A DNA stretch of 14,359 nucleotides from Bacteroidaceae bacterium. Lineage in GTDB: Bacteria > Bacteroidota > Bacteroidia > Bacteroidales > Bacteroidaceae. Below, piece by piece: positions 1-6,186 of this stretch. The notes under the pieces were generated by a model that was not told the DNA's origin, made no database searches, and worked only from the letters and a program-made list of their open reading frames with translations. Location: contig JAGBYN010000012.1 of NCBI GenBank assembly GCA_017628775.1, positions 1 through 14,359 on the forward strand, in the 5' to 3' direction. The stretch's first letter is position 1. Every line of letters starts with the position of its first letter. The position numbers and the translations under genes were made by a program.

Positions 1-30
1 ACTATGCTGGAAAGGACCTAAACGAATCAT
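1..30 (-). CDS. start of an unidentified leftward gene (10 codons, cut by window edge)
   Basis: An ATG at 28-30 on the minus strand opens a frame reading MIRLGPFQHS to the window edge. It lies about 55 bases downstream of a Bacteroidetes-type -7 box (93-100), which is the main reason to list it. Ten codons are too few to name a product, and the true start could lie further left. Confidence 0.25.
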   Translation of the reverse strand, partial: MIRLGPFQHS

Positions 31-92
31 AGATTTTATCTTGTGAAATCCCTGGTTTTCCTTTTCAGCAGACCGATTCTTCCTTACTACAA

Positions 93-125
93 CAAAGGTA
101 AAAAAACGATCTATAGTTATCTAAA
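93..125 (-). promoter_or_regulatory. candidate Bacteroidetes promoter for the gene leaving the left edge
   Basis: Read on the minus strand, 93-100 is TACCTTTG, a match to the TAnnTTTG -7 consensus of the primary sigma factor in Bacteroidetes. TTTA at 122-125 sits 21 bases upstream and approximates the -33 TTTG box. Transcription would start near 86 and run left. Confidence 0.45.
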
Positions 126-148
126 TTTTATCTTTTTCTTTGTGTATT

Positions 149-345
149 TAAGCGACTGCGTCGCTCACTCTGCAAACTTAGAGTGTCATCCGTGGGCGAT
201 TTTTATAAGTGAGTAGAGAGTAGTGAGTAACGGCCATGCGGAAGGCTCGCTCGCGCGAAGACAACAAGTTTGCGCGAAGTCTACGAGTAACCGTCCGGAT
301 GAAAACGCCTCGAAGCGGGCAAAAGCGCCTACCCCAGGGTTAATG
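149..345. repeat. composite intergenic repeat modules abutting the truncated hipA
   Basis: This spacer has no credible gene except the hipA remnant at its right end. It is built from short palindromic or repeated pieces. GCGAC-TGC-GTCGC lies at 152-164. GCGCGAAG occurs twice, at 253-260 and 272-279. TCGCGC (251-256) is complementary to GCGCGA (272-277). Two stretches recur in inverted orientation near 9641-9735: the 14-mer ATCGCCCACGGATG, and a GCAGAGTGA...CGCAGT piece. The right edge (CCCAGGGTTAAT) coincides with the point where hipA similarity ends. I infer an interspersed repeat family rather than a coding element. Confidence 0.5.
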
Positions 346-472
346 GAGATAAGTCCCAACCTTTTTTGGCGAAAGAAGGCTCATACTCAAAAGTAGCAGA
401 ACCGGTGTTTTCATTCCATAATACGGCACCAGCATACTCTCCCCATATATATACTTTGGCTAAATTTACCAT
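329..472 (-). pseudogene. hipA: truncated HipA toxin N-terminus (47 codons)
   Basis: The minus-strand ATG at 470-472 overlaps the hipB stop codon (466-468), the usual hipBA coupling. The frame reads MVNLAKVYIWGEYAGAVLW and continues to FEYEPSFAKKGWDLSP before a TAG at 329-331. This is the N-terminal subdomain typical of HipA-family Ser/Thr kinases, which are normally around 400 residues or longer. The last few codons (SPLTLG) already lie in repeat sequence, so similarity stops near residue 43. The kinase core is absent and no remainder is visible to the left, where a different promoter begins. I infer deletion or replacement associated with the adjacent repeat, leaving a non-functional toxin. 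Confidence 0.8.
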
Positions 473-813
473 TCCGATTCTGTTTGATTATTGTTATTAT
501 TTTTAGTTGTAGACGCACGCTTACGCGACTTCTGATTCTCTAATTGCTTGGCATATGCAATAGGACTTATTTCTGGTTCTTTCAAAAAAACGGCAAGCAT
601 GTGCAATGCTCCCAATGCTCTGAGCAAAGGGATAAGTGTTTTTAAAGAAACACTTTCTCCACGTTCCAAAGATGCCACGCTGCTTATTGAAACTCCGGCT
701 GAATGTGCAAAATCCTTTTGGCTGATATTTCGTTCAAGTCGTTGTCGCTTGATAAACTCTCCTATTTTTGAGAGAATCATATTGTCTGTAAGTGAATAGA
801 TATCCATAATCAT
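466..813 (-). CDS. hipB: HipB-like XRE-family antitoxin/repressor
   Basis: A 115-residue protein with a Cro/C1-type helix-turn-helix at roughly residues 17-70 (IGEFIKRQRLERNISQKDFA, then SISSVASLERGE). Known HipB proteins neutralise HipA and repress their own operon. The tail from about residue 93 is basic, then Asn-rich, and ends in Trp; E. coli HipB likewise ends in a Trp in a flexible tail important for stability and HipA contact. Start 813 is used here; the Met two codons on (807) is an alternative. The gene overlaps the hipA remnant and has an inverted-repeat operator upstream. With no intact partner toxin it is probably an orphan autoregulator that might still act on other hip loci. Confidence 0.8.
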   Translation of the reverse strand: MIMDIYSLTDNMILSKIGEFIKRQRLERNISQKDFAHSAGVSISSVASLERGESVSLKTLIPLLRALGALHMLAVFLKEPEISPIAYAKQLENQKSRKRASTTKNNNNNQTESEW

Positions 814-835
814 TGCTTTTTCAATTATTGTACTG

Positions 836-866
836 CAAATATAAACACAATCGTTGGAATTGCAAT
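836..866 (-). promoter_or_regulatory. hipB promoter (-7 and -33 boxes)
   Basis: On the minus strand TATATTTG (836-843) matches TAnnTTTG. ATTG at 863-866, 19 bases upstream, is a near match to the -33 box. The start would lie about 15-20 bases ahead of the hipB ATG. The boxes sit between the arms of the operator-like repeat. Confidence 0.55.
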
Positions 867-881
867 GATTATAACGATTGT
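847..881. promoter_or_regulatory. putative HipB operator, perfect 9-bp inverted repeat
   Basis: ACAATCGTT at 847-855 and AACGATTGT at 873-881 are exact reverse complements separated by 17 bases. The palindrome ATTGCAAT (859-866) lies between them. The left arm falls in the promoter spacer and the repeat brackets the -33 box, as expected for an autorepressor site. Binding by HipB is inferred. Confidence 0.55.
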
Positions 882-902
882 TTTTGTTGTTATAAAAAGA
901 AT

Positions 903-1592
903 TTAGTTACTTTTGCCACACCTCTCAATTGTACTTGTTGACTTCGTGTCAGCGAGTTTTTTCTTTATCGTGGGGCATATATGTGCGAGGCCACATTGGT
1001 CGCAATGGGGCTTGCGTGCGGTGCAGGTGTAGCGCCCGTGGAGGAGGAGCCAGTAATGGGAGGGTGCCACTAAGTGTTCGGGGATGTATTTGCGGAGCGC
1101 CATCTCCACGGCGTAGGGCGTCGTGGCTGTTGTCGGTACAAGTTTGAGGCGATGGCTCACGCGGAAGACGTGGGTATCGACTGCCAAGGCAGCCTTGCCG
1201 AAGGCTACGGCCTGCACTACGTTTGCCGTCTTGCGACCCACGCCTGGTAAGGTGGTGAGTTCCTCAAGCGTCGTGGGCACTTCGCTGTTGAATGCCTCTA
1301 CAAGGCGTTTCGCCATGCCCACGAGGTGGCGTGCCTTATTATTGGGGTAGCTCACGCTTTTGATGTATGTCAATACCTCGTCGGGTGTGGCTTGCGCCAA
1401 GGACTCGGGCGTGGGGTAGGCTGCAAACAAACGTGGCGTCACCTCATTGATCCGTTTGTCGGTGCATTGTGCACTGAGCATCACGGCAATGAGCAATTCA
1501 AACGGCGTGGTGTAGTTCAACTCCGTTTCTGTAGCCTCTAAGGTGCGACCAAGGTAGTCGATGGCTTCCAATATGCGTTGCTTGCGGGTCAT
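903..1592 (-). CDS. nth: endonuclease III, DNA glycosylase/AP lyase
   Basis: A 229-residue bifunctional enzyme of base excision repair that removes oxidised pyrimidines and cleaves abasic sites. Numbered from the chosen start, it has the helix-hairpin-helix LPGVGRKTA (115-123) with the catalytic Lys121, Asp139 in AVDTHV, and a C-terminal iron-sulfur loop with spacing C190-x6-C197-x2-C200-x5-C206, exactly the family pattern. I use the ATG at 1592 (MTRKQRILEA). The frame stays open to a TTG at 1730, but that extension would translate a GAGAGTT tandem repeat and overlap ribE. It lies 88 bases downstream of ribE on the same strand and may be cotranscribed with it. Confidence 0.95.
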   Translation of the reverse strand: MTRKQRILEAIDYLGRTLEATETELNYTTPFELLIAVMLSAQCTDKRINEVTPRLFAAYPTPESLAQATPDEVLTYIKSVSYPNNKARHLVGMAKRLVEAFNSEVPTTLEELTTLPGVGRKTANVVQAVAFGKAALAVDTHVFRVSHRLKLVPTTATTPYAVEMALRKYIPEHLVAPSHYWLLLHGRYTCTARKPHCDQCGLAHICPTIKKKLADTKSTSTIERCGKSN

Positions 1593-1601
1593 GAGGGGGT
1601 A

Positions 1602-1627
1602 GAGAGTTGAGAGTTGAGAGTTGAGAG
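1602..1627. repeat. 7-bp tandem repeat (TTGAGAG x3) between ribE and nth
   Basis: TTGAGAG recurs at 1607-1613, 1614-1620 and 1621-1627, with a partial unit before. Similar GAGAGTT or TAGAGTT tracts occur at 9361-9402 and 10675-10702 and, reversed, near 2685-2710. Confidence 0.7.
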
Positions 1628-1680
1628 ATGCCATGCGGACTATTTCCTTTGCGGCTTTGCGTGAGATTAAAGATGAGAGT

Positions 1681-2280
1681 TTAGAATTGTTGGAGGCGGG
1701 CAATGTATTTACCGATAATGTCGAATTCAAGGTTTACCTTGGTGCCCACCTTAATGGCGTGGAAGTTCGTGTGCTCGTAAGTGAAGGGGATGATGCACAC
1801 CTGGAATGAGTCGTCGGTGGGGTTGCACACGGTGAGGCTCACACCATTGACCGTAACACTTCCCTTATCTACGGTGAAATAACCCTTGCGTGCCATCTCC
1901 ACATCGTTCTTGTATTTGAACGTGTAAACGTATGAACCCTGTGCGTCCTCAACGCTGATGCATTCAGCCGTTTCATCAACATGACCTTGCACGATGTGGC
2001 CATCAAGGCGGCCGTTCATCATCATCGAACGTTCCACATTCACGAGGTCGCCTTCCTTGAGCAAACCAAGGTTGGAACGCTGAAGCGTTTCGAGCATGGC
2101 GGTCACGACATAGGTGTTGCCCTCAATCGCAACCACGGTGAGGCACACGCCATTATGCGCTACGCTCTGGTCGATCTTAAGTTCACTGGTGAATGGGCAT
2201 TCAAAAGTGAAATGTCTATTCTCTTTATCTTTCTCAATGCGCACGACGCGTGCCATTCCTTCTACAATACCTGAAAACAT
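1681..2280 (-). CDS. ribE: riboflavin synthase alpha chain
   Basis: A 199-residue cytoplasmic enzyme that dismutates two 6,7-dimethyl-8-ribityllumazine molecules into riboflavin plus a pyrimidinedione, the last step of riboflavin synthesis. It starts with the diagnostic MFSGIVE and has the two homologous lumazine-binding barrels of the family. SVAHNGVCLTV (39-49) in the first half matches SVTVNGVSLTV (141-151) in the second, and GRLDGHIVQGHVD (90-102) joins them. Length is normal. The symbol ribC is used for the same enzyme in some species. A -7 box lies 32 bases upstream. Confidence 0.95.
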   Translation of the reverse strand: MFSGIVEGMARVVRIEKDKENRHFTFECPFTSELKIDQSVAHNGVCLTVVAIEGNTYVVTAMLETLQRSNLGLLKEGDLVNVERSMMMNGRLDGHIVQGHVDETAECISVEDAQGSYVYTFKYKNDVEMARKGYFTVDKGSVTVNGVSLTVCNPTDDSFQVCIIPFTYEHTNFHAIKVGTKVNLEFDIIGKYIARLQQF

Positions 2281-2311
2281 AATTTGAATTTAATTTAATT
2301 AAACAACATCG

Positions 2312-2319
2312 CAAAAATA
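2312..2319 (-). promoter_or_regulatory. candidate -7 box for ribE
   Basis: Minus-strand TATTTTTG matches TAnnTTTG and lies 32 bases before the ribE ATG in an A+T-rich spacer. No clear -33 TTTG is seen 19-21 bases upstream. Confidence 0.4.
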
Positions 2320-2437
2320 CGAAAAAAATACTTTAAAACCTTGCGCTTATCGTTGCAATCAGCGATAAAATCAAGCCTTTTGTCGATTTGCTTTTAAAAT
2401 CGAAGCGCGCAGCGTGAAGTAATCGCAAATGATTTTT

Positions 2438-2445
2438 TAATTTTG
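2438..2445 (+). promoter_or_regulatory. candidate -7 box for the exporter operon
   Basis: TAATTTTG matches TAnnTTTG in the divergent ribE/tolC spacer, without an obvious -33 box. If used, it gives the tolC message a leader of about 300 bases made largely of repeats and short hairpins. Confidence 0.4.
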
Positions 2446-2468
2446 CATGGAGGAGGAGCTTGAAGAGC

Positions 2469-2520
2469 TAGATGCTATAGATTTATAGATGCCGTAGGGG
2501 CTATAGATGCTATAGATTCT
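2469..2520. repeat. degenerate 9-bp tandem repeat (ATAGATGCT type)
   Basis: Units run TAGATGCT, ATAGATTT, ATAGATGCC, GTAGGGGCT, ATAGATGCT, ATAGATTCT. The same unit family forms a cleaner array at 6089-6160, and scattered ATAGATGCT-like pieces appear at 8550-8592. Confidence 0.7.
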
Positions 2521-2540
2521 AAAGAAGACACAGATTAGCG

Positions 2541-2710
2541 CGATTGGTGTGTGAATCCACCACGGGCCGACACGGGGATCTGTGATTTGTGCGTTAATCC
2601 ACCACGGGCCGACACGGGGATCGGCCCCTACCTCTTAACCTCTTAACGGACCTTTAGGTCTCTCTTAACGAGGCGAAGCCTCTTCTCTCCTCTCTCATCT
2701 CTCAACTCTC
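2541..2710 (+). repeat. long intergenic repeat, left copy (inverted relative to 10697-10887)
   Basis: In order it contains CGATTGGTG; a 27-bp unit centred on GGGCCGACACGGGGATC present twice as perfect direct repeats (2554-2580 and 2596-2622); CCTCTTAA motifs; mini-hairpins GACC-TTTA-GGTC (2649-2660) and GAGGC-GAA-GCCTC (2670-2682); and a CTCTC/CTCAACTCTC tail. The second 27-bp unit is followed by GGCCCC, so GGGCCGA can pair with TCGGCCC. The same modules occur in the same order on the opposite strand at 10697-10887. No coding frame is convincing. Confidence 0.85.
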
Positions 2711-2724
2711 AGAGTTCTCAGAAC

Positions 2725-2738
2725 GAGCCGAAAGGCTC
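2725..2738 (+). other. mini-hairpin GAGCC-GAAA-GGCTC just before tolC
   Basis: A perfect 5-bp stem closes a GAAA (GNRA-type) loop, ending 15 bases before the tolC ATG. As RNA it would sit next to the translation start. A regulatory role is inferred only from position. Confidence 0.45.
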
Positions 2739-2753
2739 CTTATAACCTCATAT

Positions 2754-4094
2754 ATGAAGAAAATAATTGCATTTTCGGCTTCTTTGCTGTTGTGCTCGGC
2801 AGCAAAGGGTCAGGACGAAGGATGGACCTTGCAGCAATGCATGGACTATGCCTTGCAGCACAACATATCGTTGAAGAAAAGCAAGGCCAATGAACAGAGC
2901 AGTGCCGTGAATCTTAAAGAAGCGAAAGCGGCTTGGCTGCCCAGTGTCAGTGCGAGCCTCTCGCAAAACATGAACACGCGCCCATTTCAGGAGGAAATGA
3001 CCAGCATTGTGAATGGCGGTATCACCTCTTCGGCATCCGACAAAACAACGTGGAGCGGTTCGTATGGCGTGAGCGCTTCATGGACCGTGTGGAACGGTGG
3101 ACAACGCTCGCTCAATATAAAAGACAGCAACTTGGCGCTGGAACAAGCCAAGTACAGCACTGCCGAGGTGGCAAACTCCATTCAGGAGCAAGTGGCGCAG
3201 CTCTACGTTCAGATCATGTATATGCGTGAGGCATTGAACGTGAATCGCGAATTGTTGCAGCACGACTCCATCGTGTATGAACGCGGACAACGTATGTTGC
3301 AAAATGGCCAGATATCACGCTCCGACGTGGCGCAGCTCCGTGCCCAACTCAGTCAGGGACGCTACGATGTGGTGAATGCAGAAACGCAAATCAAAAATGT
3401 AGAACTGTCGTTGAAGCAGGTTCTGGAACTCGGACCCGACCAGGTGTTGCGCGTAGCACAACAGCAACCCGATGGCGCATCGATCCTTGAACCACTGCCT
3501 TCAAAGGCCGACGCCTATTACCATGCGCTGAGCAATCGTCCTGAAGTGAAGGCGCAGCAGTTGAGTATAGAACGTGCGGACTATGCCCTGAAAATAGCCA
3601 AGGCCAGTTATCTGCCCACCATTAACCTTCAGGGTAACCTGGGCGACAGCTATATGTCGGGCTCAAAGCACAACTGGGGCGAACAGATGAAGTACAATTT
3701 CAATATGAGTCTTGGGCTGAGCGTGCAGATACCGATTTACGATAAGCGCCGCACCAAGAGTAGTGTGGAGCGTGCGAAGATCGGACAACTCACCGCACAG
3801 TATGATAAGCTGGATATGGAGAAGAAACTCTATAATAATGTTGAAACCTATTGGTTGAATGCTTCAAACAGTCAGTATAAGTACCAGGCTGCACTCGACA
3901 ATGTGGAGAGTCTGCAACTCAGCTACGACAATACCAACCGCCAGTTTGAACAGGGGCAGAAGGATATCACCGACCTCCTGAACAGTCGCGGCAGACTTCT
4001 GCAAGCCAAGCAATCGCTCTTGCAGGATAAGTACACCGCTTTGCTGAATAAAGCCCTTTTAGCCTTTTATGCCGGACAGCAAATCACCTTCTAA
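2754..4094 (+). CDS. TolC-family outer membrane efflux protein
   Basis: A 446-residue outer membrane channel component of a tripartite exporter. Residues 1-19 form a signal peptide (MKKIIAFSASLLLCSAAKG) with probable cleavage before QDEG. The mature start WTLQQCMDYALQHNISLKKS is the classic opening of outer membrane factors. Two long helical repeat regions follow (around residues 40-215 and 255-440), the second ending DITDLLNSRGRLLQAKQSLL. Such proteins trimerise into a beta-barrel plus periplasmic helical tunnel. It is the first gene of the cluster and ends 38 bases before the adaptor gene. The transported substrate cannot be read from the sequence. Confidence 0.92.
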   Translation: MKKIIAFSASLLLCSAAKGQDEGWTLQQCMDYALQHNISLKKSKANEQSSAVNLKEAKAAWLPSVSASLSQNMNTRPFQEEMTSIVNGGITSSASDKTTWSGSYGVSASWTVWNGGQRSLNIKDSNLALEQAKYSTAEVANSIQEQVAQLYVQIMYMREALNVNRELLQHDSIVYERGQRMLQNGQISRSDVAQLRAQLSQGRYDVVNAETQIKNVELSLKQVLELGPDQVLRVAQQQPDGASILEPLPSKADAYYHALSNRPEVKAQQLSIERADYALKIAKASYLPTINLQGNLGDSYMSGSKHNWGEQMKYNFNMSLGLSVQIPIYDKRRTKSSVERAKIGQLTAQYDKLDMEKKLYNNVETYWLNASNSQYKYQAALDNVESLQLSYDNTNRQFEQGQKDITDLLNSRGRLLQAKQSLLQDKYTALLNKALLAFYAGQQITF

Positions 4095-4132
4095 GATTTA
4101 CTCAAGAATTGAAATATCCTATATCTTACATT

Positions 4133-5311
4133 ATGAAACTGAATAAAAACATAAAGATAGCCATTGCTCTTGTTGTGCTCGGTGTGGTGGCGTTCATCTT
4201 CATCAATAAGGGCGAAGAACCCCTTCAAGTGACTTATGAATATGCGTGTGTTGAAAAGGCAACGCTTAGCAGTAGTATTACCGCTACGGGCACCATTGAA
4301 CCTGTAACCACCGTAGAGGTGGGTACACAGGTGTCGGGCATCATCAACGAGATTTTCGTGGATTACAACGATGCTGTGCGTAAGGGACAGGTGATTGCTG
4401 TGCTTGATAAGGAAAATCTTGAAAGTGAACTCTCGAGCGCCAAGAACAACCTTCAGAGTGCTGAGGCCGACCTGAAATACCAGCAATGGCAGTTCAACAA
4501 GCAAAAGGCATTGCATGAGCAGGGCGACATCAGCGACAATGCCTTCCAACAGGCTGAACTCGCACTGAGCCAGGCGCAGTCGGCTTATAACATGCGCCGC
4601 GAAGCCGTGCGCAAGGCTGAAACGAACCTTGGTTATGCCACCATTACCTCGCCCATTGATGGCGTAATCCTTTCAAAGGCGGTGGAAGAAGGACAAACCG
4701 TGGCTGCAAGCTTCAACACGCCCACGCTCTTCACCATCGTGAAGGACTTGACCGACATGCGCGTTATTGCAAAGGTGGATGAGGCTGATATAGGCGGGGT
4801 GAAGGAAGGACAGCGCGTGGCATTCAATGTGGACGCCTATCCCACAGAAACCTTCGCTGGTACCATCACTCAGGTGCGCCAGGAAGCGACGATAGAAAAT
4901 AATGTGGTGACCTATGAAGTGGTGATTGCTGCCCCCAATGCAGAGCTGAAGCTTAAGCCCGGACTCACCGCTAATGTGACCATCTACACCATGGAGCTGG
5001 CGGATGTGTTGTCGGTGCCTACAAAGGCTCTTCGCTTCGATCCGAACTTCGAAACCCTTAGTGAAGGCGATGTGATTGAAGACTGTGCTGGCGAAAATAA
5101 ATTGTGGAAACGCCAGGGTCAGACCTTCAAGGCTTTCCCAGTGCAAGTCGGTGTGAATAATGGCGCACGCACAGAGATCGTGGGTGGCATTAATGAGGGT
5201 GACTCCATCATTCTCAGCATGGATGTGGTGGTGCCAGGTGCAGACCAGCAGATGGCACAGCGCAGTCCGTTTATGCCCGGTCCGCGCAAGAACAATAAAG
5301 CTAAAAAGTAA
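4133..5311 (+). CDS. MacA-like periplasmic adaptor (HlyD/RND-type membrane fusion protein)
   Basis: A 392-residue adaptor linking the inner-membrane ABC permease to the TolC-type channel. An N-terminal anchor helix (about 7-25, IKIAIALVVLGVVAFIFI) is followed by the first half of a lipoyl-like domain (VEVGTQVSGIINEIFVDYND, 61-80). Next come a coiled-coil hairpin rich in Gln, Ala and Glu (97-165), the second lipoyl half (YATITSPIDGVILSKAVEEG, 168-187), a beta-barrel region (AKVDEADIGGVKEGQRV) and a membrane-proximal domain. The tail is basic (PRKNNKAKK). I chose the ATG at 4133, eight codons inside a TTG-started frame, because the anchor then begins normally. It ends 22 bases before the ATPase gene. 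Confidence 0.9.
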   Translation: MKLNKNIKIAIALVVLGVVAFIFINKGEEPLQVTYEYACVEKATLSSSITATGTIEPVTTVEVGTQVSGIINEIFVDYNDAVRKGQVIAVLDKENLESELSSAKNNLQSAEADLKYQQWQFNKQKALHEQGDISDNAFQQAELALSQAQSAYNMRREAVRKAETNLGYATITSPIDGVILSKAVEEGQTVAASFNTPTLFTIVKDLTDMRVIAKVDEADIGGVKEGQRVAFNVDAYPTETFAGTITQVRQEATIENNVVTYEVVIAAPNAELKLKPGLTANVTIYTMELADVLSVPTKALRFDPNFETLSEGDVIEDCAGENKLWKRQGQTFKAFPVQVGVNNGARTEIVGGINEGDSIILSMDVVVPGADQQMAQRSPFMPGPRKNNKAKK

Positions 5312-5333
5312 ACGTTAGAACCCACGTTAAATT

Positions 5334-6083
5334 ATGGATAAAAAAGTCGTGATTGAACTCCAAAACGTGAAGCGTAACTTCCTCGTTGGTGAAGAGGTGG
5401 TGCATGCCTTGCGTGGCGTGTCGTTCAAGATTCATGAAGGCGAATTTGTGACCATCATGGGTACTTCGGGTTCGGGAAAATCCACCTTGCTTAATCAATT
5501 GGGGTGCCTGGACACCCCCACCAGCGGTGATTACCTGCTTGATGGTATTTCAGTGCGTAAGATGAAGCGCCGTGAGCGTGCCGTGCTGCGCAACCGCAAG
5601 ATTGGATTTGTGTTTCAGAACTACAACCTGCTGGCGAAGACCACAGCCGTTGAGAATGTGGAATTGCCTTTGATGTATAACTCAAGTGTGTCGAGCAAGG
5701 AACGCACCGAACGTGCCATAAAAGCTTTGCAGGCAGTAGGTCTTGGCGATCGCCTGTACCACAAGTCAAACCAAATGTCGGGTGGACAGATGCAACGTGT
5801 GGCGATTGCCCGAGCATTGGTGAACGACCCCGCTGTGATCCTTGCCGATGAGGCAACGGGTAATCTTGACACGCGCACGTCGTTTGAAATCCTGGTGCTC
5901 TTCCAGCGCTTGCACGCTGAGGGGCGTACCATTATCTTCGTGACGCACAATCCGGAAATTGCGCAGTACTCATCACGCAACATCGTGTTGCGCGATGGCC
6001 AAATTAAGGAAGATACATACAACGAACACATCCTCTCAGCCCAGGAGGCGCTCGATGCCCTGCCTGTGCCAGAGGAGGATTAG
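5334..6083 (+). CDS. MacB/LolD-type ABC transporter ATP-binding protein
   Basis: A 249-residue cytoplasmic ATPase powering the exporter. All motifs are intact: Walker A GTSGSGKST (43-51), Q-loop Gln95 in VFQNYNLL, signature MSGGQ (148-152, with Met for the usual Leu), Walker B VILADEATGNLD (168-179) and switch His205 in VTHN. GNLDTRTS and the short acidic tail (PVPEED) fit the MacB/LolD/FtsE subgroup. In E. coli MacB this domain is fused to the permease; here it is a separate gene, as is common in Bacteroidetes. The permease gene starts 103 bases later, after a tandem repeat. Confidence 0.93.
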   Translation: MDKKVVIELQNVKRNFLVGEEVVHALRGVSFKIHEGEFVTIMGTSGSGKSTLLNQLGCLDTPTSGDYLLDGISVRKMKRRERAVLRNRKIGFVFQNYNLLAKTTAVENVELPLMYNSSVSSKERTERAIKALQAVGLGDRLYHKSNQMSGGQMQRVAIARALVNDPAVILADEATGNLDTRTSFEILVLFQRLHAEGRTIIFVTHNPEIAQYSSRNIVLRDGQIKEDTYNEHILSAQEALDALPVPEED

Positions 6084-6088
6084 TTTTA

Positions 6089-6160
6089 ATAGATGCTATA
6101 GGGGCTATAGATACTATAGATGCTATAGATACTATAGAAACTATAAAAGCTATAGGGATT
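6089..6160 (+). repeat. 9-bp tandem repeat array, eight units
   Basis: Eight 9-bp units in perfect register: ATAGATGCT, ATAGGGGCT, ATAGATACT, ATAGATGCT, ATAGATACT, ATAGAAACT, ATAAAAGCT, ATAGGGATT. It begins five bases after the ATPase stop (TAG, 6081-6083) and fills most of the spacer before the permease. The unit family also occurs at 2469-2520. A 9-bp period keeps reading frame, but no gene appears to use it. Confidence 0.9.
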
Positions 6161-6186
6161 CTTCCGTTTATTAATAGAAACTTAAT

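Noticed and set aside
1593..1730. N-terminal extension of nth by 46 codons to a TTG at 1730
   Set aside because: It would translate the TTGAGAG tandem repeat and overlap the ribE 3' end; family members start close to MTRKQRILEA at 1592.
1681..2280. Functional link between ribE and the NADAR (YbiA-like) gene via riboflavin metabolism
   Set aside because: They are over 11 kb apart, and the NADAR gene lies on a separate acquired segment with different base composition.
2448..2486. Short leader peptide frame MEEELEELDAIDL before tolC
   Set aside because: The ATG lies only three bases after the -7 box, upstream of the expected transcription start, and the frame runs into the 9-bp repeat.
4109..4132. 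Upstream TTG start for the MacA-like protein
   Set aside because: It adds eight residues before a normal membrane anchor; the ATG at 4133 gives the expected N-terminus.
4091..5146. Leftward frames of about 150 codons opposite the adaptor gene
   Set aside because: They lie fully opposite a clear MacA-like gene and have no domain or start context.
6089..6160. CRISPR array
   Set aside because: The units are contiguous 9-mers with no spacers and no cas genes nearby; the other tandems have the same problem.
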